A DNA stretch of 64,000 nt, taken from contig NZ_FOMT01000004.1 of assembly GCF_900112695.1 (NCBI RefSeq), forward strand, positions 558,001 through 622,000, given 5' to 3'. Below, one piece after another: positions 18,290 through 26,815 of the stretch (position 1 is the stretch's first letter; each line of letters begins with the position of its first letter). The translations under genes were made by a program, and so were the position numbers. This DNA is from Paenibacillus catalpae. Lineage in GTDB: Bacteria; Bacillota; Bacilli; Paenibacillales; Paenibacillaceae. The notes under the pieces were generated by a model. It made no database searches, was not told where the DNA came from, and saw only the letters and a list, made by a program, of their open reading frames with translations.

Positions 18290-18480
18290 TACGTTGTATG
18301 GATTACAGTATAATGGGATAATTACCGGGTTATGAGAAGAATATAGTGTATGGTTTGCAGGATAATGTGCTCCGAGAGAGCCTGAAACACCCCAACTGGC
18401 GAAATATCCTGCACATCGTGCAGGATACTAAAGGAATGTATGCTCAAAACGCTAAATATCCTGCATTCTATACAACGTAT
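18290..18480. repeat. Cluster of TATCCTGCA / TGCAGGATA motifs in a 585-bp gap
   Basis: The gap 18108-18692 holds no gene. Within it, TATCCTGCAC-ATC-GTGCAGGATA (18405-18427) is a perfect palindrome. TTTGCAGGATAAT occurs near 18353 and TATCCTGCATTCTATAC at 18457. Two related lines (GTATGGATTACAGTATAATG near 18295 and GTATGGTTTGCAGGATAATG near 18346) look like diverged copies of one unit. Function unknown. Confidence 0.5.
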
Positions 18481-18692
18481 ATAACCTGCTGTTGTCGAGA
18501 GTCAACTAGACGGATGAGGATTCCATCATAGTAGCCTTATATCCTCATTAGAAATTGCAGTAAAAGCCTCCCGCCCCCAGGGCAAGCTTTACCGCATCAA
18601 ATCGAATCGCGGTTGTCTCTTGGAGTCGGAAAGCTCCGCTCCCCCACGCGGCTGACCAATGGCCCTGCCTCCACCATATGCAATGTCCCAGG

Positions 18693-19730
18693 CTACACCT
18701 GAAGCTCCATATGGCGGATACCCGAGCTCTCCACTTGAATGGTAGTGTGCTGGATGCCGAAGCGCTCTTCGATCAGCGCGATGGCAGCCTGCAGCACCTT
18801 CTGGCAGTCCGTGCCGTCTGCGACCTGCAGGTGACAGCTCAAGGAATCAAGGCCGGAGGTAATGGTCCAAATATGCAGGTCATGGACATCAACGACACCT
18901 CCCAGCTCGCCAAGCGCCATGCGCACCTCCTGCTCATCCACGTTAACCGGGGTCCCTTCCATCAGAATATGGACGGTATGCTTCAGCACGCTCCACGCAC
19001 TCTTCACAATCAGTACCGCAACCACAATGGATATAATCGGGTCGGCAATATTCCAGTCGAACAAGTAGATAAGGAGCCCCGCTAACACGGCCCCCACCGA
19101 GCCAAGTGCATCACCCAGCACATGCAGGTAGGCGCTTCGAACGTTCAGGTTATTATGGACATCGCCTTTGCGCAGCAGCGCCCATGCACTTGCGAGGTTA
19201 GCCAGCAGGCCGACTGCCGCAATCAGCATCATCGAGCCGCTTGCCACAGTTGGCGGTTCAAACAGCCGTCCAATTGCTTCCCATATAATAAAGACCGAGA
19301 TTACAACAAGTGTAACCCCATTAAATAATGCCGCTAATATCTCGAACCGGTGAAAACCATACGTACGAACCGCCGATGCCGGACGCGCCGCGAACCAGAC
19401 CGCCACAAGGCTAAGCACCAAGGCGCTGACATCGCTCAGCATATGCCCCGAATCTGACAACAGCGCGAGGCTGTTCGTCACCAATCCCCCGACAAACTCC
19501 AATACCATAATGCCCGCTGTAATAATTAATGCTATAAACAATCCGGTCTTGTTGCCCGACATATCAAAATGATGATGATGCCCGTGATGCCCATGGTCAT
19601 GACCATGATGCCCGTGCCCGTGACTATTTCCATGGCTGTGGCCATGGTGATGTCCGGCGCTGCAGCTATGCGCCTGCCCCCCATCGGCATGCGAATGCTT
19701 CTCTTCTGGTTGATTATGATCATGGCTCAT
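18693..19730 (-). CDS. Cation diffusion facilitator (CzcD/ZitB-like zinc exporter)
   Basis: Proton-antiport exporter for zinc and related divalent cations, 345 residues. The first ~55 residues are extremely His-rich (HGHGHHGHDHGHHGHHHHFD), a metal-binding tail. Six TM segments follow, with the transport-site motifs LLSDSGHMLSD in TM2 and HVLGDALGS in TM5. The C-terminal cytoplasmic domain has VHDLHIWTITSG. The ATG at 19730 is preceded by AGAGAGGTG. An ArsR/CzrA-like inverted repeat lies 26 bp upstream, pointing to metal-controlled expression. Cobalt, cadmium or nickel could also be substrates. Confidence 0.92.
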   Translation of the reverse strand: MSHDHNQPEEKHSHADGGQAHSCSAGHHHGHSHGNSHGHGHHGHDHGHHGHHHHFDMSGNKTGLFIALIITAGIMVLEFVGGLVTNSLALLSDSGHMLSDVSALVLSLVAVWFAARPASAVRTYGFHRFEILAALFNGVTLVVISVFIIWEAIGRLFEPPTVASGSMMLIAAVGLLANLASAWALLRKGDVHNNLNVRSAYLHVLGDALGSVGAVLAGLLIYLFDWNIADPIISIVVAVLIVKSAWSVLKHTVHILMEGTPVNVDEQEVRMALGELGGVVDVHDLHIWTITSGLDSLSCHLQVADGTDCQKVLQAAIALIEERFGIQHTTIQVESSGIRHMELQV

Positions 19731-19755
19731 AAAACAGGCACCTCTCTTTATGCAT

Positions 19756-19775
19756 ATATGAACAACTATTCATAT
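19756..19775. promoter_or_regulatory. ArsR/CzrA-type operator upstream of the cation exporter
   Basis: ATATGAA-CAACTA-TTCATAT is a perfect 7-bp inverted repeat with a 6-base spacer, of the form bound by ArsR/SmtB family metal sensors, 26 bp before the exporter start. No ArsR gene is in the window. Confidence 0.6.
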
Positions 19776-19886
19776 GTTTATGATGCCGTAACCGCCTTCT
19801 TTTGTCAATCCATGGATAAGCCATAATCTCTCTATTCCTATAATCCGCCCGGACTCCGGGCTTAACCGATAGCCCGGGCGGTTATG

Positions 19887-20018
19887 CTATGGATTGTTCG
19901 TGTGCTGCACATTTTGCAGCTTTTGTGACGCCTTGCCTTTGCCGTAGTGAACCTTATTTTTCTTCTGCTTGGCCTGTGTCTCATGAACCTTTGCTACAAA
20001 TTCGCTAGTCGATTCCAT
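19887..20018 (-). CDS. Small basic hypothetical protein (43 aa)
   Basis: Encodes 43 residues starting MESTSEFVAKVHETQAKQKK and ending QLNxx-type polar sequence (LQNVQHTNNP). It is rich in Lys and Gln, with no membrane segment or Cys. The ATG is 9 bp after the strong site GGAGGGG, which is the main reason to call it real. It lies alone between the cation exporter and the amino-acid transporter operon. It resembles in size and composition small proteins that many spore formers encode, but I do not recognise a family. Confidence 0.6.
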   Translation of the reverse strand: MESTSEFVAKVHETQAKQKKNKVHYGKGKASQKLQNVQHTNNP

Positions 20019-20092
20019 TGCTTGAATCCCCTCCTTTGCCATTAGTAGGGTATCCGCGGAGATTTCACCTTATGCGCCAAGCAAGCCTGCCG

Positions 20093-20830
20093 TTACAGTA
20101 CTTTAGATAAAAATGCTCTCGTCCGCTCCTGCTGCGGCTCGTCAAACAGCTTCTGCGGAGTGCCTTCCTCCACAATCATGCCCTGCTCCATGAACAGCAC
20201 GCGGTGCCCGACTTCTCGGGCGAAGCCCATCTCGTGCGTCACGATGACCATTGTCATCCCCTCTGCCGCCAGCTCCTTCATAACAGCCAGCACCTCACCA
20301 ACCATCTCCGGATCAAGGGCCGATGTCGGCTCATCGAACAGCATAATGTGCGGTTCCATCGCCAGCGCCCGTGCTATCGCTACCCTTTGCGCCTGGCCGC
20401 CGGACAAGGAGGCCGGATAATGCCCGGCTTTCTCGCTTAGTCCAACCTTGCCAAGCAGTGACATCGCGAGCTCCTCCGCTTTGGCCGGCTCCAGCTTTCG
20501 CACCTGCACAGGAGCAAGCGTAATATTCCGAAGTACATTCAGATGAGGGAACAAATTAAATTGCTGGAACACCATACCCATCCGGGAGCGGATCTGCGTA
20601 ATGGCAGCCCCTGCAACCAGCAAGGAGCGGTCCTCGATCCGGATCTCACCGCTTTCCGGCTTCTCCAGTCCATTTAGACAGCGAAGCAGCGTCGACTTGC
20701 CCGAACCGGAAGGACCAATCACAACAACAACTTCTCCCTGCTCCACCTGCACAGAAACATCCTTCAGGACGGTATTGGCGCCAAAGGATTTGTGAACCCC
20801 TTTTACTTCAATAATTGGTCTAGCCGTCAT
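20093..20830 (-). CDS. Polar amino acid ABC transporter ATPase (GlnQ type)
   Basis: ATP-hydrolysing subunit of 245 residues. Walker A GPSGSGKST at about 39-47, Q-loop FQQFNLFPHLNVLRNI, signature LSGGQAQRVAIARALA, Walker B IMLFDEPTSALDP, and switch His in VIVTHEMGFA. It is the last gene of the operon. The start ATG at 20830 overlaps the permease stop (ATGA), and AAGGGGGTGG provides the ribosome binding site. Confidence 0.94.
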   Translation of the reverse strand: MTARPIIEVKGVHKSFGANTVLKDVSVQVEQGEVVVVIGPSGSGKSTLLRCLNGLEKPESGEIRIEDRSLLVAGAAITQIRSRMGMVFQQFNLFPHLNVLRNITLAPVQVRKLEPAKAEELAMSLLGKVGLSEKAGHYPASLSGGQAQRVAIARALAMEPHIMLFDEPTSALDPEMVGEVLAVMKELAAEGMTMVIVTHEMGFAREVGHRVLFMEQGMIVEEGTPQKLFDEPQQERTRAFLSKVL

Positions 20831-21483
20831 CCTGCCACCCCCTTCTTCTCCATCCACCCAAGCAGCTTGCTAAGCGAATAGGTCAGAATCAGATAGATGA
20901 ATGCTGCTGCCAGATACGGCTCCCATACGCGCAAATATTGTCCGCGCATCACGTTGCTCCAGTACATTAATTCCGGAGCGGCGATCAGGGCAACAAGCGA
21001 GGAATCTTTGACCAGGACAATAAACTCATTGCCAAAGGCCGGAATCATCCGTTTCACCGCCTGCGGAAGAATGATGAACCGCATCGTCTGCATCCCGGTC
21101 ATACCAAGCGATTGCGCGGCTTCGGTCTGCCCCTTGTCGATCGACTGGATGCCAGCCCGGTAAATCTCCGCCGTATAAGCAGCCGAGTTCAGCGCCAGCG
21201 CGGTAATCGCCGCAATAACGGCATCTGTATGTCCAATGAAGGCGGGCACAAGCCCGAAATGAACGATCAGGATCTGCACGTATAACGGAGTTCCGCGAAA
21301 AAAATGAATATAACCGCTCGTCGGCCAGCTGAGATACCATCTGGGCGACATTTTGCCGAAGCTGACAGCAAGCCCGAGGATAGAGCCCAGCACAATAGCC
21401 AGCGCGGAGATGCCTATCGTCAAAGCGGCGCCTTTCAGCAGAAGCGGTATATAGTCGACAATAATATCGAATCGAAAATGCAT
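20827..21483 (-). CDS. Polar amino acid ABC transporter permease (GlnP type)
   Basis: Membrane subunit of 218 residues with about five hydrophobic segments. The HisM/GlnP motif is RFIILPQAVKRMIPAFGNEF, and EIYRAGIQSIDKGQTEAAQSLGM precedes it (EAA loop). The frame is open 16 codons upstream, but GGGGGGAAG before the ATG at 21483 decides the start. It lies between the ATPase and the binding-protein genes and is separated from the latter by a hairpin. Confidence 0.92.
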   Translation of the reverse strand: MHFRFDIIVDYIPLLLKGAALTIGISALAIVLGSILGLAVSFGKMSPRWYLSWPTSGYIHFFRGTPLYVQILIVHFGLVPAFIGHTDAVIAAITALALNSAAYTAEIYRAGIQSIDKGQTEAAQSLGMTGMQTMRFIILPQAVKRMIPAFGNEFIVLVKDSSLVALIAAPELMYWSNVMRGQYLRVWEPYLAAAFIYLILTYSLSKLLGWMEKKGVAG

Positions 21484-21505
21484 GCGCTCTTCCCCCCAGA
21501 ATGTG

Positions 21506-21544
21506 AAAAGGCATGCGCAACATGAACCCATTACGCATGCCTTT
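21506..21544 (-). terminator. Intra-operon hairpin (leaky terminator or processing site)
   Basis: On the minus strand AAAGGCATGCG pairs with CGCATGCCTTT, followed by TTC. It lies between the binding-protein stop and the permease start, a usual position for elements that make the binding protein more abundant than the membrane subunits. Confidence 0.6.
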
Positions 21545-21550
21545 AGCAGC

Positions 21551-22354
21551 TTACTTTGCGTTTAGCACATTGTCGACGTTCGGCTCTTCACCAAACCATT
21601 GTTTATAGACGTCCGTATACGTTCCGTCCTCCAGCACCTTCTTGATCGCCGGATCCAGCTTCGCCTTCAGCTCGCTGCCCTTCGGCAGCAGAATGCCGTA
21701 GAACTCCGAGCCAAAGCTCGCCTGATCCAGAATCCCCTTCAGCTTGCGCTCCGGATTGTTCTTCATATATTCGCGGACGATCGCTATATCGGCCACTACC
21801 GCATCCACTCCGCCCGAATCAAGCTCCAGCATGGCCACCGCATTGCTGTCGAACCGCTTCAGATTGCCGTTGTCATTGCCCATAATGCCGGCCATCAGCG
21901 TCTCCGCCGTTGTTGAGATCTGCACTGCAACCTTCTTGTCTTTCAGATCGGCCGCGCTTGCGACCGGGCTATCTTCCTTCACCATAATCATGTTGGTAGA
22001 TTCGAAGTAAGGAATGGAATAGTCATAGGACAGCTTTCGTTCATCCGTAATCGATACGCTGGAGATCCCCGCATCATAAGTTTTGCCGGACTCCACTTCC
22101 GCCAGCATCGGATCCCATCCGGTGTTCGTGATGGTGTACTTCAGACCCGCTTCATCCATGACCGCCTTCAGAAAATCCACATCAAATCCTGTAATTTTAT
22201 CCTTGTCCATGAACTCCATCGGCGCATAAGCCGCGTCTGTCGCGAACTTGTACACCTTCTCGCCGCTGCCGCCGCTTTCCTTGTTTCCTCCACATGCTGC
22301 CACCGTCATGATGAGAATACCTGCTGCCAGAAGTACGGATAATCGTTTTCCCAT
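21551..22354 (-). CDS. Polar amino acid ABC transporter binding lipoprotein
   Basis: Receptor of 267 residues, family 3 solute-binding type. The signal peptide MGKRLSVLLAAGILIMTVAAC ends in a lipobox Cys near residue 21. The mature region has FATDAAYAPMEFMD, GFDVDFLKAVMDEAG and KIKKV-type C-terminal helix (AIKKVLEDGTYTDVYKQW), typical of cystine/glutamine receptors. AAGGGTGG precedes the ATG at 22354. It is first in the operon. The exact amino acid cannot be read from sequence. Confidence 0.92.
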   Translation of the reverse strand: MGKRLSVLLAAGILIMTVAACGGNKESGGSGEKVYKFATDAAYAPMEFMDKDKITGFDVDFLKAVMDEAGLKYTITNTGWDPMLAEVESGKTYDAGISSVSITDERKLSYDYSIPYFESTNMIMVKEDSPVASAADLKDKKVAVQISTTAETLMAGIMGNDNGNLKRFDSNAVAMLELDSGGVDAVVADIAIVREYMKNNPERKLKGILDQASFGSEFYGILLPKGSELKAKLDPAIKKVLEDGTYTDVYKQWFGEEPNVDNVLNAK

Positions 22355-22508
22355 TGTCCATTCCACCCTTCTTAACATTGGTCTAGCCCCAATCGAATTG
22401 CTCGGGCAATCTATCAATCAGCTAGTAATTTATCAAGAGTTTAGCAGGTAAGGAAGCAGGGTTGCAATAACTTTATGTAAATTAATCTAACATTAAACTG
22501 ACATACCC

Positions 22509-23417
22509 CTAGAAGTCCATATGGGACAGCGCGGTATTTACGCTCATCGCCGCTTTGCTGCCGCCAGCCGCGGCAACAATAAGCTGGGCGGGCGAAATCG
22601 TCGCGGCATCACCGGCAGTATAGACATGCTCGACCGTTGTTTTGCCATAATCGTCAATGGCCAGACCACCGCTTTCATTCAATCGGCAGCCTAGCTTCTC
22701 GGCAAATCGGATCGCCAAATACCAGTTTGACGTCACAAAACCTCCCGTGCGCGCTACTTCCGTTCCATTTGCGAAGACAATTTTTTGCAGACGGCCATTT
22801 TTCCCTTTCAAAGAAGCAATCGGCTGCTCGAAGATCCGCACTCCGCGGCTTAGAAGCTTCGCCCGCTGCTGCGGCTCGAACGTACCAACGCCATTGGTGC
22901 AAATGATCAGATCCTTGCTCCAGTTGTAGACCATGGAAACCATGGAATAGCGGTGGGATTCATTTTCCGAAATGACGGCAAGCGGCTGATCTCTCAATTC
23001 CCATCCGTCGCAATAAGGGCAGCTGAACAAGGATGTGCCGTAATAATCGGAGACACCCGTTATGGCTGGAAGCTTCTCCTTGAGTCCAATCGCCAGAATA
23101 ACCGTCCGCGCCTGATAGACATCCCCATTACTCGCCTGCACCAGGAACAAGGCGTGTCCCCTCTTCACCATATCAGCGACCTTTGTCCGAACAACTTGGA
23201 CAGAAGGATATTTGCTTATATCGGTATGCGCCAGGCGTCTGAATTCTTCCGGCTTTACGCCGTCCCTTGTAATAAATCCATGCGATTCATGCGTCACGGC
23301 ATTCCTCGGCTTGTTATCGTCAAACAGCACAACGTTCCTTCTTGCCCTTCCCAGCACAAGGGCCGCATTAAGACCGGCCGGACCGCCGCCGATTATCGCG
23401 CAATCATACAGCTTCAC
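22509..23417 (-). CDS. Thioredoxin-reductase-like FAD/NAD(P) oxidoreductase
   Basis: Cytoplasmic flavoprotein of 302 residues. N-terminal FAD motif GGGPAGLNAALVLGRA, redox-active CPYC in FSCPYCDGWEL (about residues 132-138), and C-terminal FAD contact VYTAGDAA. The NAD(P) region is unusual: the expected GxGxxA/G motif is replaced by AVISENESHRYSM. GTG 23417 lies 8 bp after AAGGAG, while the upstream GTG overlaps that site. It is not next to a thioredoxin gene, so its partner is unknown; similar proteins occur as free-standing disulfide reductases or bacillithiol-related enzymes. Confidence 0.8.
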   Translation of the reverse strand: MKLYDCAIIGGGPAGLNAALVLGRARRNVVLFDDNKPRNAVTHESHGFITRDGVKPEEFRRLAHTDISKYPSVQVVRTKVADMVKRGHALFLVQASNGDVYQARTVILAIGLKEKLPAITGVSDYYGTSLFSCPYCDGWELRDQPLAVISENESHRYSMVSMVYNWSKDLIICTNGVGTFEPQQRAKLLSRGVRIFEQPIASLKGKNGRLQKIVFANGTEVARTGGFVTSNWYLAIRFAEKLGCRLNESGGLAIDDYGKTTVEHVYTAGDAATISPAQLIVAAAGGSKAAMSVNTALSHMDF

Positions 23418-23432
23418 TACAATCACTCCTTA

Positions 23433-23512
23433 AAAGAATTGCTGTTTTGCAATTCTTACGTCGTAAGCGTAATCCTAAAGAATTGCTGTATTGCAATTCT
23501 TACTTCGTAAGC
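23433..23512. repeat. Double-hairpin repeat, tandem pair (locus 1)
   Basis: Two 36-bp copies at 23433-23468 and 23477-23512. Each has AAAGAATTGC, a 6-base spacer, then GCAATTCTTAC and a 3-base loop followed by GTAAGC. That gives two adjacent stems: AGAATTGC/GCAATTCT and CTTAC/GTAAG. It lies just upstream of the flavoprotein gene. Two more copies are at 44642-44715. Confidence 0.8.
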
Positions 23513-23568
23513 TTGCTATTCCTTCAGTATGGCATCTTTATATAGAAACAAAACCGGTCGGCTAAGAA

Positions 23569-23618
23569 CAAAAACCGCGTTGCTTATGAAGTCTTGCTTC
23601 ACTAAGTACGCGGTTTGT
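23569..23618 (-). terminator. Terminator of the secreted protein gene
   Basis: On the minus strand AAACCGCGT pairs with ACGCGGTTT around an inner TGAAG/CTTCA stem, then TTGTT. Confidence 0.7.
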
Positions 23619-23686
23619 TCGGAATTTATGCTTGGTTAGGATGAAAAGGGAGAAAAGTTTTAGGCCAGCAAATGGCGATTTCGTAT

Positions 23687-24649
23687 TTAGGAAGCGTTGT
23701 AACCATTGAAATAGTGCACGCCATCGTGAGCGGTATCACCCGGCTTGGTTCTTCGATTGGTGCTGAACCAAAGCTTGCCATTGGCGATACCGATGCCTTC
23801 AATCTCAAACAAGTCAGCATAAGCAGCCGAAGTAATGCGGAAGGATAGATTACCATCCGCCTTTATTGTACCTGAGGCCTTGGACAAATTACGGTATACA
23901 AGCACGACACTAACGTTCTTATAGGTTAGCGGAACATAGATGGTATCTTTACTATAGCCGAAGCCTTGAGAGACATATGAGGTGATATTGGATATTGTGC
24001 TGCCGTTAACCTTTGCATCTTTTACATTCAGGCTCAAGCTTTTAGTTAATGGAATGGTACCGCTGTTTGCAGTCAGTGGAAGCGTCCCCTTGTAAAGGGT
24101 CAGTCCGGATTTGAACATAAAGTTTATTTTGTTCGCGTCCTTGCTTGTAATTTTCACACCCGACATGGACTTGTTAGCGCCATTGTATTTGATCGTGTAC
24201 TGACCAACTTTGTAAAAGGTCGTGCCTACATATTTCAGCTTCACGAGACTCATGCTGCCTGCTTTCATGGTGACGACAAACATATAATATTTTCCGTCTA
24301 TATAACTGAGCACCACATCATTCGCATGGCCGAGGTATGTAGCGTGCGTTGTCCCGTTATCCCCGTTCTTCATAAGCGTAGTGGACCCGTCGCTCATTCT
24401 GGTACGGTAAATAACGGCCTTCGTATTGCTGCTGTTTACCTTTATGGAATAGGTATACGTTGATCCCGCGGCAAATCCCTGTGCAGCGTAACAGCCGTTT
24501 GCATTATTGAGCTTTGCGACGGAGCTGTAGGTGTTGTAGTAGGCCGCGCTTGCTGTCAGGGGGAACAACATCGCCGTACATAGGAGAACGGCTATCAATA
24601 GGGTCATCCCTTTCATCATTCCGTTTCTTCTTATTGCCATGCTTCTCAA
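23687..24649 (-). CDS. Secreted protein, possible beta-propeller
   Basis: Encodes about 320 residues with a Sec signal peptide (GMTLLIAVLLCTAMLFPLTASA, cleavage after ASA) and no retention motif. The mature part alternates short beta-like segments with repeated aromatic/Gly patterns (SQGFGYSKDTIYVPLTY; IEGIGIANGKLWFSTNRR), which suggests a propeller fold. There is faint similarity in such segments to helveticin-J-like proteins, but I would not assign that function. TTG 24649 follows GGAGGTG by 6 bp and is preferred over the ATG at 24664 that overlaps that site. It is alone between the anti-sigma gene and a terminator. Confidence 0.7.
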   Translation of the reverse strand: MRSMAIRRNGMMKGMTLLIAVLLCTAMLFPLTASAAYYNTYSSVAKLNNANGCYAAQGFAAGSTYTYSIKVNSSNTKAVIYRTRMSDGSTTLMKNGDNGTTHATYLGHANDVVLSYIDGKYYMFVVTMKAGSMSLVKLKYVGTTFYKVGQYTIKYNGANKSMSGVKITSKDANKINFMFKSGLTLYKGTLPLTANSGTIPLTKSLSLNVKDAKVNGSTISNITSYVSQGFGYSKDTIYVPLTYKNVSVVLVYRNLSKASGTIKADGNLSFRITSAAYADLFEIEGIGIANGKLWFSTNRRTKPGDTAHDGVHYFNGYNAS

Positions 24650-24782
24650 TAAAAGCACCTCCATTTAGACATTCAAAGCTATAAACCTTATTAACCTTAA
24701 TCCATTATCATTCAACCATTTTTTAGAAAATAAATCCGAACACTGAGCAAGGGCCGCCAATGACAGCCCCTGTGATTCCCTT

Positions 24783-26138
24783 TTATTTGATTCTGAGATC
24801 GATGTCCCCATGAATCCGGGTTGGATAGTCCTGAATATAGAGTGTAAGCGGGCTTTGATAGTTCTCCTTCTTGATAAAATACTGGTACTCATACTCGGCC
24901 TCATTGCCTGAGGTTGACGCCATATGCGACTCGAAGGATTGACCGGAAGCGTCCTTATACGTGCTTTCAAATAAACTGAACATATGGTTCTGGTCGAGCG
25001 GGTTCTCATTCTTCATCTCGAAGACAAGAATGCCTTGACCATCTTCTGAACTGGTACCGATGTCTTTCAAAGTAAGCTTGCTGTCCGGTCGCGTCAGCAG
25101 CTCCTTGCGGTCAATATCAACCTTTACCTCCCGCATAGCCTTATCCATGGCTCGTATGCTGCTTGCCCGTAAATACAGGTGTTTAGGCTTGCGGAAGTAA
25201 TTGCTCTGGAAATACAGTACTTGGCTGTTCTCGCTTATATTAGAGCCTGTTACGCCATTGTTTATGGTACTAAATGTTTCTCCCTTCTCATCTTCGAGCC
25301 GAAGATCATCGAAGTAAAAAAGCTTCTTCGAGTTGGATGGATCATAGTCCACTTCAATTTCTATTCTTGTCGGGTAGACCGTCATCGCCCCAAAGGTGAT
25401 CTTCTGACCCTCAACCGAGACAGTCTGATTGATGTCATAGGTCTCCTTGAGCCCTTCAAATTTGGCTTTATCTACTGGAATGGCAAACTGCCATTCCGGC
25501 CTATTCGTTGCCGATTCGGTAACCTTGTCAAACCTAAAAATCATATTCAGGTAATCGGGGATACTTGCCCCTTCGTTTGGATATAGATCAATGGTTCCTT
25601 GGATAATCTTCCAATCTTCTTCATGTGGGTAGAAAGCTTGCGAAATCGAAGTATTCTTATTATCTGTTAACTCCACTTTTTCAAGATTAACAACACTCTT
25701 CTGTCCGTCCATGTTCTCTAACGTATAGAACACAATGATTCTCGATTCATCGGCGATAATACCGTCTATCGTCATTTTAATCCCGTCCTGCTCTTCCGAG
25801 AGACCCACTGGCTGCATAAAGTCGTTGTCTATTGCGAGCTCAAGCCCCTTATCATAATGAATGAGCTCGACGAGCGGCCGGAGAGCGGGGATTTCGCCTA
25901 CATATGCCGCGACCTCAGGAGAGAACCGGACGGAAGCTGCCGACACGAGAAGCAAGAGACAGGCCGTATAAGCTGCCATTCTGGTATAGACTCTGCGCCT
26001 TCTGCGCAGTCGGCCTGCTCTGATGCCGCTCCAGATCTTTTCATCCACTTCAGAAGGGATCGCAATGTCCTCCATATACTCCTTCATCGCCTCAAGCTGC
26101 GGCAATTCCTGCTCATGCTGATCCCGAAACTCACTCAT
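24783..26138 (-). CDS. DUF4179 membrane protein, likely anti-sigma factor
   Basis: Encodes 451 residues. The first ~55 are cytoplasmic and charged (EELPQ-like start MSEFRDQHEQELPQLEAMKE, then RRRRR), one TM follows (MAAYTACLLLLVSAASV), then a large extracellular region of beta-rich DUF4179 type (LELAIDNDFMQPVGLSEEQD; IVFYTLENMDG). Its start overlaps the end of the ECF sigma gene by 8 bp, so the two are translationally coupled. By family and position it should hold the sigma factor at the membrane until a cell-surface signal arrives (inference). Confidence 0.82.
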   Translation of the reverse strand: MSEFRDQHEQELPQLEAMKEYMEDIAIPSEVDEKIWSGIRAGRLRRRRRVYTRMAAYTACLLLLVSAASVRFSPEVAAYVGEIPALRPLVELIHYDKGLELAIDNDFMQPVGLSEEQDGIKMTIDGIIADESRIIVFYTLENMDGQKSVVNLEKVELTDNKNTSISQAFYPHEEDWKIIQGTIDLYPNEGASIPDYLNMIFRFDKVTESATNRPEWQFAIPVDKAKFEGLKETYDINQTVSVEGQKITFGAMTVYPTRIEIEVDYDPSNSKKLFYFDDLRLEDEKGETFSTINNGVTGSNISENSQVLYFQSNYFRKPKHLYLRASSIRAMDKAMREVKVDIDRKELLTRPDSKLTLKDIGTSSEDGQGILVFEMKNENPLDQNHMFSLFESTYKDASGQSFESHMASTSGNEAEYEYQYFIKKENYQSPLTLYIQDYPTRIHGDIDLRIK

Positions 26139-26670
26139 TCGACTCACCCTCCTTTGCCAATCGTTGCCGCAGCCCGCCAAGCGCTTTATGCAGCCAAGTT
26201 TTGATCGTGCCTTCCGGCTTCTGCAGTGTTCTCGCAATCTCCGTAATCGTCAGATCATGATAATACTTCAGCTGAATGACCTTCTGATAGTTCGCATCCA
26301 GCTGTTCAACCGCCGATTCGAGCATGACCCTCTCCAACAAGGCCGATTCAACGCTTGCTGCCAGCGGTTCCAATGCGGCGGCAGCTGCTTGCTGACCGTC
26401 ATTTCTTCGAATCTTCCTTTTGACTTCGTCTGCGCAATAATTCATCAGAATTCGAATCAGCCAGCTTCCGAAATAGTCCGGTTCCTTCAGCTTGCGGATC
26501 TGCATATAGGCCCGGCAGGTCACTTCCTGCACGGCCTCAAGAGCATCGGTCTCGTTTTTCAAATACGAATAAGCGATCCGGTACATCTTCTCTTTGTGCT
26601 GCGATATGAGACTATAAAAGGCAGCATCGTCGCCGCGTTTCGCTGCGGTCACCAGTAAATCGTTTCCCAC
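26131..26670 (-). CDS. ECF RNA polymerase sigma factor
   Basis: Alternative sigma factor of 179 residues. Region 2 is visible at residues ~22-85 (MYRIAYSYLKNETDALEAVQEVTCRAY, FGSWLIRILMNYC), and region 4 at ~115-170 (QLDANYQKVIQLKYYHDLTITEIARTL, EGTIKTWLHKAL). The start is GTG, 6 bp after GGAGG. It is first in an operon with its putative anti-sigma. A weak ECF-like promoter on the minus strand (AAAACCGTTT, then CGGAGTC, spanning 26707-26732) would allow autoregulation, but the match is imperfect. Confidence 0.9.
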   Translation of the reverse strand: MGNDLLVTAAKRGDDAAFYSLISQHKEKMYRIAYSYLKNETDALEAVQEVTCRAYMQIRKLKEPDYFGSWLIRILMNYCADEVKRKIRRNDGQQAAAAALEPLAASVESALLERVMLESAVEQLDANYQKVIQLKYYHDLTITEIARTLQKPEGTIKTWLHKALGGLRQRLAKEGESNE

Positions 26671-26767
26671 ACGCTTCCTCCCCTGACATCTCGCATCTAT
26701 TCATTAGACTCCGCAGAGAGCCAAACGGTTTTGGCGAATACAACAAATTGGGAATTGTTTCTTTCAT

Positions 26768-26804
26768 AAAAAATCCCGCTTCAGCCAGACGGCCAAAGCG
26801 GGAT
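26768..26804 (-). terminator. Terminator of the first DinB gene
   Basis: On the minus strand ATCCCGCTT pairs with AAGCGGGAT with a further GGCC/GGCT inner stem, followed by TTTTTT. Confidence 0.85.
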
Positions 26805-26815
26805 AGCCTTTTACA

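Noticed and set aside
19569..19826. Met-rich plus-strand frame near 19.6 kb
   Set aside because: It is the antisense of the His-rich N-terminus of the cation exporter.
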